64,000 nucleotides of DNA. It comes from Stereum hirsutum FP-91666 SS1. Lineage: Eukaryota; Basidiomycota; Agaricomycetes; Russulales; Stereaceae. Shown one piece after another: positions 24,186 through 34,586 of this stretch (position 1 is its first letter; every line of letters begins with the position of its first letter). The stretch is taken from contig NW_006763137.1 of assembly GCF_000264905.1 (NCBI RefSeq), positions 684,719 through 748,718 of the forward strand, read 5' to 3'. The notes under the pieces are model-generated. The model made no database searches. It was not told the origin of the DNA and was given only the letters and a program-made list of their open reading frames with translations. A program made the position numbers and the translations under genes.

Positions 24186-25752
24186 ATGGATCCACTAGAA
24201 GGCATGGACTCGTCGACAGACGACGATGCCGCATCTCAGACTACTGAAGACGATCCCCAAATTCCCGAACAGCAGCAACCGCCTGCTCCAGCACCGCCGC
24301 CACCTCAAGTCCAGCCAGTATCAGGTCAAAACGGTTCAACGCATGCCCCAGCTCGAGAGAGACCTCATTATGAGCTCAAACATACCCTCGCTGGTCATTC
24401 AATGTCAATATCCTCGGTCAAATTTAGTCCGGATGGGATGTTACTTGCGTCTTGTTGTGCGTCTTCCTTTTTCAATCACCTACATTTTTTGAGGAACTGA
24501 GTGCCAGGCGGTCGGTTTGGTTTCGATAAATGAGAGCAGCTGCAGACAATATTGTGAAGATCTGGTCGCCAGCGACAGGAGAGCTCATTCGTAACATGAC
24601 GGGTCATACGAAAGGACTATCGGATATTGCATGGTCGCCCGATTCTGTTTATCTCGCCTCCGCTTCTGACGACACGACGGTACGGATATGGGATGTGGAC
24701 TCCGTACGTCTTAGAACATTATGTATCAGTAGTATTCAACTTGTTAATAGGAGCCTGGATATTCCTGATTGTTGCGCAAAGGGTCTGTCGACGAAGACGT
24801 GCAAGGGTCATACCAGTTTTGTGTTTTGTCTGAACTACAACACCGCGGGAACGCAACTTGTCTCTGGAGGGTGCGATGGCGATATAAGAATATGGAATCC
24901 CCAAAAAGGTCCGTTTTGTGGATCTTTGTGCTTGGGCCACACTGCTGTACCGATACGCCACTAACGAGGCTAACAGGCAAATGCTCAAGAACGATGAACG
25001 CCCATCTTGACTATGTCACAGCAGTACACTTCAATAGAGATGGGACGTTGATCGTTTCGTGCGCTCTGGACGGTCTCATGTACGCCGATGTGATGTCTTC
25101 AGCATGTGGGACTCGTTCTGATCCTCAACCACAGTCGGATATGGAACGTCGACTCTGGCCAGTGCCTTAAGACCTTAGCAGAGGGGCACAACGCTATCTG
25201 GTGCGTCCTCCCAGCATAAAGATTTTCTTTTTCCTGTGATCCTGACTCTCCACTTTCATAGTCAACAAGTTCAATTCTCTCCGAACTCAAAATATATCCT
25301 TTCGACGGCGCATGACTCTGCTATACGCCTGTGGGACTACCACACGTCTCGATGTCTGAAGACATACCAGGGCCACGAAAATACGAAGTATTGTATCGCG
25401 GCTTGTTTTAGCGTGACGGGAGGGAAGTGGATTGTTAGCGGGAGTGAGGACAAGAGAGTTTATCTGTGGGACCTGCAGACAAAAGAGGTTGTTCAAGTGC
25501 TAGAGGGACATGGCGGTATGCTCTTGAAGCTCTCTCAGTGTCCGGCGTATGGTCTGCTGACGTATTTGTGTCTCGTGTGTAGACGTGGTCGTGGCGGTAG
25601 CGGTGAGCCTGTATAACTGCTCGGATGCTCTCATTCGCCTTGCTGATGAACGGTCAACTCTGCAGACCCATCCTCAACAAAACATGATCGCGTCAGGTTC
25701 CATAGACAGCGACCGTTCAATACGGATATGGGTCGACCGAGGAGCCCACTAA
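24186..25752 (+). CDS. swd3: WDR5/Swd3-type WD40 subunit of COMPASS
   Basis: 362 aa. Exons: 24186..24453, 24540..24703, 24782..24908, 24977..25079, 25135..25200, 25262..25515, 25583..25602, 25666..25752. After a disordered acidic and proline-rich N-terminus (about 60 residues) come seven WD40 repeats: [63 protein letters not shown]...[55 protein letters not shown], and the very conserved [58 protein letters not shown]. The last block closely resembles human WDR5. The family acts in the nucleus in the Set1/COMPASS histone H3K4 methyltransferase. The longer acidic N-terminus is the main departure from animal WDR5. Confidence 0.93.
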
Positions 25753-26861
25753 CTGCCACCTCGGATTTTTCGTGTTCTTCTCTTCCGCCTCTGGAAGCCC
25801 GAGGCCTTTGCCTCTCCTCGTTTGTATTCTCATACCACCGACACATTGTATCTGTAACACTTCAGGAAGTATCCTGTGTTTCTCTGTTCTTTCTCAGGAG
25901 TCCGACTCGTTCGGCCATACATGCCTTGTTTTCTTTTCCTGCAGCTGCCATATCGATTTTGAACACCTTCAAGGTCCTAGCATTGGAAGATCGCCGTAAA
26001 TCGTCACTCTTGCACCGGTGTGGCCCTTGGCCTGTGCCACACGAAGGGCCTAGGCGCCTCGGTAACTTCCGGCCAACTGGAGACAAGGGCCTACCCTCGA
26101 CACAACTAGCCCCTCGAAATGTTTCCCAGTTCCAGATGACGAGTCGGAAATTTGTCTCCTGAGGTTTTTCTCGCCGAATCATGATACGCATAGCCCACTA
26201 GTGGAGCGTCTCGACTGTGGAGCTCGTCGCCCGAGGCACCCTCGAGGGCAGCTTTTTCGTTGAACGAATCCACCGAGACGAGATGCCGTTTAACTTTTCA
26301 AGCACTTCAGCGATTGGAATGCGCACCACAATATTCCTCGCCTGGAGACCATTCTGAGCTAGCTGCCATACATCTAGACAACACGAGACCTGGGCCCACG
26401 CAACTGTTTCTCCAAGAAAATAAACGTAAACTAAGTAATCCGTTGGTCCCCTTCTCGAGACAAACTACCGCTCAAGTTCAAGCTGTCCGGGCTCGAACAT
26501 CGATGTCGGGGGTCACTGTCATGTTCTGGGCCCCCTTACGCGATTCATTCATGCTCGTCATGTATTTCACCTGTGTCTCATATGAATCTGGCGCCAGAGA
26601 TCTCGCAAAATATTCTTTGCTTTGGCGACTCGAGCAAACCTCCTCGACCGTGCCTTTGTCCCTCTTTTTTTTTGGGGGGGTGTTGTGGTCGCTCTATTTC
26701 TGTACGGTGCACATTGGTATCCGAGAACAAACGGAGTTCGAGACCGCGATGCTGGGGGTATAAAAGGTGCTTCTGACTCCCTCGATTTTCCAGGCTTGCC
26801 TTTCTCCTCCGGACGCCTTCCTCTTTTCCTCTCCTACCCCTTCCGCTCATCCTCATCCACT
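25753..26861. other. Intergenic upstream of the secreted glycopeptide gene
   Basis: 1109 bp between SWD3 and the glycopeptide-type gene. Open frames here lack family features. A TATA box at 26759-26766 is the only element I can assign. A run of eight T followed by seven G lies near 26669-26681. Confidence 0.45.
26759..26766 (+). promoter_or_regulatory. TATA box of the glycopeptide-type gene
   Basis: TATAAAAG, 95 bp upstream of the ATG at 26862, followed by a pyrimidine-rich leader (about 26780-26855). Position and consensus fit a strong fungal core promoter, consistent with an abundantly expressed small secreted protein. Confidence 0.7.
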
Positions 26862-27694
26862 ATGTTCGCCGCTACTTCTATCCTTTTGACGGCCTACTTT
26901 GCCCTCGTCCTTTCTCTAGTCCAGGCAGAGTCGCACACCGTCAGTTTCAATAACAAGTATGTTTTATTCCTCATTATCGGACTACTTTACAGGTTCTGAT
27001 TACGTTTGCGCTCCAGGTGTGGATATGGAACCGTGAGCTTTAACACCTTTTCGTCGAATTTTACCTCCACCAATCTCCTGACAAACTTGATCTACAGCCG
27101 AATTTAATTGTTAACGGAGAAACGCTTTCTTCTGGTGCTAACTACACTTCGGATGGCCCTCTGTCGGGTGCCATTGCGTAAGTCGTTTCACCTACTCCCT
27201 GCATGCCATATCACAGCTGACATACGGGATTCTCTAGCTACCTTCAATCTGGTATGTCTCGTCACCATGGCTATATAGCTGTGCCTCTTCTGACACGACG
27301 ATATAGGCTCGTGTGGCGACAACGGCGAGAATTGTACCCTCGTAGAGACCACACTTCTTAACTCTATCTGGGGCTCTAGCACCGATATCTCTCTCATCTC
27401 ACCGTACGCTTTTCGTTGCCCCCCAGTGATGTCGATTGGACTTGACTAACGCCACGCTCTCCAGGCACAAATTCAACGAGAAAACGAGCTTCCAGTATAC
27501 AAATGGGTGCGAGGACGACGGGGCCACTTGCACAGACGAAGACTGCAAGGACGCGTTCCACGCCTTTTATGAAACGTTCGTGCAGGTCGCGTGCACTGCA
27601 GATAACGTCCGTCTCTCACATTTTTCTACGTTTCCTCTAGTGACTTATTGACATACCTCTTGTATAGGTCGGCCTCGAGATCTCCTTCTGCTAA
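26862..27694 (+). CDS. Small secreted 'glycopeptide' family protein
   Basis: 156 aa. Exons: 26862..26956, 27017..27032, 27098..27177, 27238..27251, 27307..27403, 27465..27606, 27668..27694. Signal peptide MFAATSILLTAYFALVLSLVQA, then the mature protein starting about ESHTVSFNNKCGYGTPNLIVNGE. The HTVxFxNxCGxGTP start, the block AIAYLQSGSCGDNGENCTLVETTL and the Cys-rich end (GCEDDGATCTDEDC...VQVACTADNVGLEISFC) match the small secreted basidiomycete proteins usually named glycopeptide, which resemble shortened thaumatin-like proteins. The mature part has about eight cysteines, presumably paired in disulfides. There are two Asn-x-Ser/Thr sites (NYT, NCT). Seven exons for 156 codons illustrates the local intron density. 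Role in the cell wall or extracellular space is inferred. Confidence 0.9.
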
Positions 27695-27707
27695 TTTCAG
27701 TCCTTTG

Positions 27708-27736
27708 ATCCCACTTCCTCGGTGAGGAAGTGGGAT
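27708..27736 (+). other. Perfect 13-bp stem-loop in the 3' flank
   Basis: ATCCCACTTCCTC, a three-base GGT loop, then the exact complement GAGGAAGTGGGAT. It starts 14 bp after the stop codon of the glycopeptide-type gene, so it would lie in its 3' untranslated region. It could affect mRNA stability or 3' end formation; this is inference. Confidence 0.75.
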
Positions 27737-27925
27737 TCTACCACTCGCTAGACGAGAACCTGTAGCTCCGAATAGAAGGTCACATCTGTATCATTTAGTG
27801 CTCTTCTGTACCAACTGTAGAAGCCTGGCTTGTTTTGCAAAGTGGGAAGAATCATGTGCAGTCATTTTGGTTAAACGCCAGTAACCATTTTGTGCCCAGT
27901 CCCGTCCAGATATCTTCAAAACAAT

Positions 27926-30620
27926 TTACATCTGTCCCCTCCGCATCAAATTCCTCCTCACTCTCCTCTTCTCTCCTCCAATCGCTCCATCCCCACCCCT
28001 CCCCCACCTCAAGTACGGAACCCTCTCCCTCTCCACCCCCGCCACACCGCCGTCGCCTCCACCGCCTCCCGTCCGGAAATCAAGCATACCCCAAACGGGA
28101 AGTTCGAGCTCGCCTTTGACAAGGATGCGATGGTTGGCGAGCAGATGTGGGGGGGCAGGAGTTAAGAGTTGGAGTCGGGTGGGAGTGTAGGCGGTGCTGC
28201 TGTTGTTTGATGCGGAGGACGCTGGAGAGACGGCACGTATTAAAGCGAGTCCGATGCAGGATGACGAGAGAGGGGAAGGCGGAGGAGATCCTTGAGTATA
28301 TTTAATAGTGATTTGCGGCGTTTCGGTGTATGACTCTGGGGCCATAGGGTCGACGCCGCCGTCGACATCGCCTGTATTGTCGTCAGAACGCACTAACGCT
28401 ACTATAGCGCCGTTGAGGACCCTCAATACCTCGGAGGGAACAACATCTTCGGCACCTGCACCCGTCAGATAGACCCTACCTAGCGCTGTGTCACAGTCCA
28501 AAGTATAGGGCAACTCTGCGCAGAGCGGAAGGGCCGTATTCCAGGAAGTAGCGATCAGACTGCTCGTGGACGATTGTGACGAAGGAGCGGAGTGAAAGAC
28601 GGCGTGGAGGTATGACATGATGGAGAGGTTACGATAGTCGGCTGCGGCGAACCTGGTAGACAAGATGGGCGAAGAAATGGGCTCGAGGACGTGTCTCGTT
28701 ACTTCGGAGTCACCGAATCCAAGTCCATGCGGCGCCAACACCTCCGACTGTGGAGGCATATACCAACGTTGGTCTGTGGGCGTCGGCGCTTCTATCTCAA
28801 ATATGTGTGTAGGTTCGATGATATCTTCAAGCTTTTGAGCGAGGTCAGCGCCGAGACCTTTTGTCCAGCCCATGGTGTTGACTACAAGCGGGATGATGTC
28901 TGAGATGCGACTGTCGTTTCCATCGCTGCATTCGGAAAATGTGGTGGCGTGTTGGATGTCTAGGTGGTATGTCTGCATGAGGGATTGGATGGTTTGAAGG
29001 TAGTGGGACGGGGATGATCGAGGAGAGGTGGAGCCGATGTAGTGCGCTTGGTGAGGGATAGAGGGGTGTGTAAATGGCGGGCCTACAAACCGGATGGTCA
29101 GATCCTTGTCTCGAAGTGAACGACTGACTGGGACACATACCGAATATCGGACTGTCAACTATATTCAGTGCCACCATGCCAGCCGGAGTGAACTCGGATT
29201 GACCGATATCACACTCGAGGAAAGCGACGCGCTGATATCTGTGTGGCGAAATGCGTTAGAATTCGATCGCAATGAAATGACAGGGTAATTACCTCGTTAA
29301 AAACCGATTAAGAAGTGTCCGAGCGAAGGTGCTCTTGCCTGAATTCTTAGGACCTTTCACCAAGCTCGTTGTCGGAACAGCCAAGGAGACTGAGTCGCTC
29401 CGCAAGGTAGGGGCAGAGGAAGACATCGCGCTTTCCCATGTATGAGGCAAACAAAATGGCTGGATGTCTCGGGATTGATGGCAAAGCTGCTCAAACCATG
29501 AGTGCGCGGAGAGATAGGCGAAAAGACGAAAATAACATACGAGACGAACGCCAGCAAGGCCCAAGTCAGAGCCCTCTTCGTCCTCTTCCTTACGAGTGCA
29601 TTTGAATGAACTCTCAAATGTCCGTACGACACGTCCCAGTCCTTCAACCCCGGTTTCAAGATCCTGGAGTATTACCACACTATCATGCTGCCCGACAAAT
29701 TCTGCCACTCTGGCTGGAAATGTAGCAAGGCTAGGATGTTTTGATGACTCGCCACGCTTCGCTACTGCTTCTAAGATTGGAATTGGGGACGACCTGGGAG
29801 CGAAGACTCGGTGCGAGACTTTGGAAGGGTGCAGGGTGACGCCGTTGATGGTTACAGAGCCACGAAGGACTGTAAAACTGTAGGCGCCAAGGAGCGCTAG
29901 AGTCTCGCAAGGTGAAAGAACGAGAATAACGGCACGTTCACCAGAGATTCTAAGTGCTTCATATTCGGAGGATGATAGCGAAAAGGTGTTCTCGTCTGGA
30001 ATCGAGCGGAATGTAGAGAGGATAGGGGAAGCTTGGACGAGGGCCGGCGCGGGTGGGACCAAGGAGGCCAAAGGTATATCGGCTGAAACCTCGTCCACGA
30101 GTTCTTCCTCAGATCCATCCTCGTCTGAAGAGTCTTGCACCAGGGGGTCCAAAACAGAAATCCTCTTCGGCGTACGAGTGTGTGGCGCACGTACGCCCGC
30201 CACAGGTTCTGGCATGACATCCAGTTCGGCAGCATCGTCGAGATCTGAGTCCATAGAGTCATCAGAATCGTCTGCATGGATGTTTATGAACGAATCTTGT
30301 GTTTTGAATTCATCCTTGCCGACTTGAGGCGCGACGAAATATCTGTTAGTTTTGGTTTTCTTCAACTTCTTCCGCCCAGATCCAGGAGTACCCTGATTGC
30401 TTGATTTGCGTTTTGAAGAGGGTTTTGTAAGATGGATAGAAGATGAGGAAGATTTTTTGGAGGTCGGTTCAGGTGTAGGGGCTGTGGTGGGAGAAGTTGT
30501 GGACTGTGGCGCCGGTTCGGTGGGATTCTGCGATTGAAGACGCGCTCTGCGGGCTGCTACGGCACTGAGCATGGCTGAAGACAGGCTCTGTAGACTGTTT
30601 CTCATGTTAGCAAATAACAT
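27926..30620 (-). CDS. GRC3: Polynucleotide 5'-hydroxyl kinase GRC3 (NOL9/Clp1 family)
   Basis: About 842 aa from the ATG at 30620. Minus-strand exons: 30620..29541, 29486..29293, 29238..29141, 29082..27926. Residues 1-200 are disordered, basic then acidic (nuclear-type). The Clp1-like N-terminal domain follows (SGERAVILVLSPCETLALLGAYSFTVLRGSVTINGVTLHPS). Then come the Walker A loop VKGPKNSGKSTFARTLLNR (about residue 405), Walker B-type ECDIGQSEFTPAGMVAL, and the C-terminal domain with PLVVNTMGWTKGLGADLAQKLEDIIEPTHIFEIE. In yeast Grc3 works with Las1 to cleave and phosphorylate the ITS2 pre-rRNA spacer in 60S maturation. The intron between exons 1 and 2 is a multiple of three without stops, so its retention would keep the frame. 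Met at 30605 or a later one is an alternative start. Divergent from the Notchless gene. Confidence 0.92.
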
Positions 30621-30954
30621 CAGAGATCAACTAGCGCAACACTAGCCTGATTCTCAACAAAATGTGGCCTGCTCGCGACAATAACCGCGCAAAAAAGCAA
30701 ATTTTCTGTTGGAGACTGTTTCGTCAGAGAAAAGTCGAGAAATGCATCAGCCAGAATAATTTTCAAGCTCTAAAATTCGTAGTAGCACTCACTTCTGTAT
30801 GGGACTGACCACAGAGCACTTGCCTGTTCGCTAGTTAAAGGTAAAGACGGAAGAGATCCTCCCACCAATCGAAAGCCCAAATGGCCAAAAAAAGTGTAAG
30901 CACGTGACGGTATACTCTTCACTCTCGACCGCGAGCTCGACGCTTTGAACGACG
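30621..30954. promoter_or_regulatory. Shared divergent promoter, GRC3 / RSA4
   Basis: 334 bp between the start codons of two genes for 60S ribosome assembly. A bidirectional promoter is likely. No TATA box was identified, which would fit housekeeping genes. Confidence 0.55.
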
Positions 30955-33145
30955 ATGGCGACCCTCCTACCTCCTCCAAAACGGCAAAAGGTCTATCACG
31001 GTATACCAGAGCCAGAGACGGTCCCCATCGCACCCTCTCCGAATATCGTCGTCCAGTTTGTCTCTGAGGACGATGGTACGCCGCTCGCACCGGCCGTGAA
31101 CCTGCCTGCAAATGTTTCGAGGGAGGATTTGCAAGGCTTGGTTAATAAATTGACTGCAAAAGTTTGGCACTCCCTTATATCTTTCTCGTAGTTGAGCCCA
31201 TACTGATACTTTTGGCCTACAGGATGAGGACCCGGTACCATTCCAGTTCCACATATCACTACCGGCCGATGCTGCTTCTGGACGAGATACATCCCGAGTC
31301 GTAATCTCCACTTCCATCGAATCCGACGTGCTTTCACATCCATCACATGCTTTCACACCGGAGGATGTCTTCGTAGTGCATTGCTCGCCTCAATCAGTTT
31401 TCCGAGTTCGACCTGCAACTAGATGTTCATCTACTCTTTCAGGTAATGTTTCTTTTGTTTTGACTCGTTATCCTTCTCCAAACCCTTCTTTATTTCCGTG
31501 GAATACCTTGAGGAGATACGCTTTGGACTTACAGACGTGTCGAGATATGTTCTGCGGAGTCTATCGTATACGTCGCCACTGTGGCACTCTTCATGTGGCT
31601 AATTATCTTTCCTTCGATTTTCGTCTGCCAGGACATACCTCTCCTATCCTATGCGCTTCTTTCTCACCGACCGGTCGCCTGCTTGCTACGGGATCTGGTG
31701 ACACAACCGCTCGTCTCTGGGATCTTGGCACGGAACTTCCCTCGCATACGCTGTCCGGGCATAAAGGATGGGTTCTATGCGTTGAGTGGGAAGCCATGGA
31801 ACGGAAGCTGGCTACGGGCGGTCACGACAACCAAGTACGTTCCTCCTGCATAGCAAATAAGAGCTCACTTCTTTACGTTGGGCATCTCGTAGGTACGGAT
31901 ATGGGACCCAAAATCTGGCAAACCTATAGGAGACGCCTTGAAGGGCCACAGTAAATGGGTCACCTCTCTGTCATGGGAACCTATACACTTGTAAGTTGCC
32001 TCTGACTCCATCCTCAAGTTCGAATGTTGACCCTTGCCTACAGAAATGTCACCTCACCCCGGCTCGCGTCGTCTTCAAAGGATGGCACTGTCCGAGTCTG
32101 GTCTATATCCACTCGTCGAGTGGAATACACATTAGGCGGTCATACCGCCAGCGTCAATGTCGTGCGGTGGGGAGGTGGAGGATTGAATGGAAAAGGTGTT
32201 CTCTACACGGCGTCATCCGATCGTACAGTACGAGTATGGGATGCCAATGGGGTAGGTGGTCACACGCAATACGTCCCACAACTATCTCTAACTTCAGATA
32301 CAGGGGAGACTACTCCATACGCTGCAAGATCACGCCCATTGGGTTACGACCCTTGCTCTGAATGCCGATTTTGTTCTTCGGACAGGTCCATTTGACCACA
32401 CAGGCAAACGTCCTGCTTCCGATGAAGAAGGTACACGTCATTCTATCATATAAATACTTGGATTGTACTTACACCACACCGTTGCCAGCCCAAAAACGCG
32501 CCCAAGAACGCTACTCCGCCCTAATCTCCTCAACCCCCGAACTCCTCATCTCCGGCTCAGACGACCACACCCTCTTCCTCTGGTCTCTCTTCCCCTCCCG
32601 CACCGCCTCGTCCGAATCCACCGCCCTCGCCGCCTCCAATGGCGGCAAACTAAAACCCCTCGCTCGTCTCACCGGTCATCAACGTCAGGTGGCCCATGTG
32701 ACTTTCAGTCCGGATGGGAGGTGGGCAGCGAGCGCGGCGTTTGATAATAGCGTGCGGTTGTGGGAAGGCAAGACGGGCAAATTTGTGGCTACGTTGAGGG
32801 GCCATATTGGTGCGGTTTATAGGCTTACGTGGAGTGCGGATTCGAGGCTTTTGGTCAGTGCGAGTAAAGATACGACGGTCAAGGTATGATTTGTTTTACC
32901 CTCGTATGCCGTAAGTGTATCGCTTACACGAAGGCTCTGCGTTATACAGATCTGGGATTTAAAGACATACAAACTAAAGACGGACCTACCGGGCCACACG
33001 GACGAGGTTTATTGCGTCGATTTCGTGGCGGATAAGATTGTGAGTGGCGGAAGGGACCGTACGGTCAAAATGTATGTTCTCTCGCTTTCTCCTACGTGAT
33101 TCGTCAGCTAACTGATGACCTCGTCATGATAGCTGGAAAAACTGA
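30955..33145 (+). CDS. RSA4: Notchless/Rsa4 WD40 ribosome assembly factor
   Basis: 530 aa. Exons: 30955..31161, 31223..31442, 31632..31834, 31893..31990, 32044..32251, 32304..32430, 32489..32883, 32950..33071, 33133..33145. N-terminal ubiquitin-like NLE domain (residues about 20-115: IVVQFVSEDDGTPLAPAVNLPANVSREDLQGLVNKL...DPVPFQFHI). An eight-repeat WD40 propeller follows, with GHTSPILCASFSPTGRLLATGSGDTTARLWD, GHKGWVLCVEW, GHSKWVTSLSWEP, SSSKDGTVRVWS, LLISGSDDHTLFLWS, GHQRQVAHVTFSPDGRWAASAAFDNSVRLW and GHTDEVYCVDF...GRDRTVKIWKN at the C-terminus. Known role: Rsa4 on pre-60S particles binds the AAA ATPase Rea1/midasin through its NLE domain. Intron 2 (31443-31631) is long at 189 nt. Intact, nuclear/nucleolar by family. 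Confidence 0.95.
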
Positions 33146-33531
33146 TGCGTATGTCAATTCCTTGACTTGGATAAAGGCATCTTATCCACTTGCCATGCAT
33201 GTTACTCTTCACCCTCGTTGGGTGATGAGTCTCGCTGTGGCGTCTCTATCCATGTCTTCCAGTACTACCGTACCCTCTTTGATATGTGCTTTCGAAGCCA
33301 CTATCTAGATATTCACGCTGAAAGAGCCTGGGTTTGCAGAAGTTGTACACGCTCGAAACGCTTCGTAGCCAACCACCAACTCAAAGCTAGGTGACGGACG
33401 GTAACACGAATGAGATCCGTAATACAGACACTAGTGGCACACATGAACACCTATGTTCCATGAGAGGTCTCGAGTGAAAACGCACCTATAGCTATAAAAT
33501 ACAAAACACTCTCATTATAAGCTTCAAAGCT
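33146..33531. other. Convergent intergenic region
   Basis: 386 bp between the 3' ends of RSA4 and the unknown minus-strand gene. No feature seen. Confidence 0.4.
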
Positions 33532-34178
33532 TCAGCACCCCGCAACTTCCACAACCTCCTGATCTGGTCCCACCTCGAGCCCATGTGTCACGACTCCCCC
33601 GCCCCATGCCATGCTCTTGAAGGGGCCAGCCCCTCCCGGGCCACCAATGAACATCCCCATCAGCAAGTTCTCCAACACCAACGCGTAGATCTTGACCCTG
33701 AACTTTTTTCCGGTCCGCTTGTTCGTGAGGATAACTGGCATGATTGTGCTTCCAAGTGCGGTTTGCGAACTGCCCGTGAGGAACGTGACTGGCGAGTTGT
33801 CTTGTGTGTTCAGGAGAGGGCGATGCTGAGCTGGGATGGACTCGTACAACCTCTGTGTAAGACATCACCGACAATTAGAGCTTATGTTCGACTCTTGTAA
33901 TTGTTGTTCTGATGACAGGATATGTAGTTACTGACCTTGCTCACGCAAGCACCATTGCCACCAGCGATACAGATGGAGAAGCTACCATCGCTGGTGGGGT
34001 CGTGGTGTTCAAGATACCCTATGAGGTTCGCGCGGTTCCCCATACTCATGATAGAGTAGTCGAACGCCGACACGCCACGATGGGTATCATCATAGAGAGT
34101 CGGAATGACGGTAGAGCCAGAGTCTCCAGAGTAGTAGGACGGCGGTGGATCTGACTCCGAAGATGAATAGGTGGACAT
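33532..34178 (-). CDS. Uncharacterised small protein
   Basis: 187 aa from two exons, 34178..33936 and 33852..33532. I do not recognise the family. The N-terminus is Ser/Pro-rich and acidic (MSTYSSSESDPPPSYYSGDSG); the second half is more globular, with SPVTFLTGSSQTALGSTIMPVILTNKRTGKKFRVKIYALVLENLLMGMFIGGPGG. There is no signal peptide and no clear membrane segment. The single intron has GTCAGT...ACACAG borders and joins two frames with similar codon use, so it is likely a real gene. Small fungal-specific protein, function unknown. Confidence 0.6.
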
Positions 34179-34586
34179 GACTGAGAACTGACGAGCGAAA
34201 GAATAACCCGTTAGAGCACCACGATGACTCTTTTTTCCTCACGCTTCAGGGAAAGAGTACAGAGAACGGAATTAGGGAACGAGATTGGAGACAAATAGGG
34301 GATTGTTTGTACTTGTTAGGATCAAAAGATTGCGCCAAACAAACATCGTGATATCCGCACCGATCACCAATAGGCGTCATCAATGCCATACGGTGTGGCA
34401 CACATGCGGATGCCCTCTCCCATGCTAGTGAAAAACCCCATAAATTAAGCTTTGAGCTCTCTGCAAGGGAAAGGTGTAGTGTTACAAGTATGCGCAATCG
34501 ATATGAATGACAAGGAGGTCTACGCTGAGCTCCTCTGGTCCGTAATAGCCTGTCCGTGCAGCGATGAGCCAACTCCAAGAGAAAGA
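34179..34586. other. Intergenic
   Basis: 408 bp between the start of the unknown gene and the stop of the RabGAP gene, both on the minus strand. No feature seen. Confidence 0.4.

Noticed and set aside
28691..30327. Plus-strand open frames opposite GRC3
   Set aside because: Antisense shadows of GRC3 exons; no family features.
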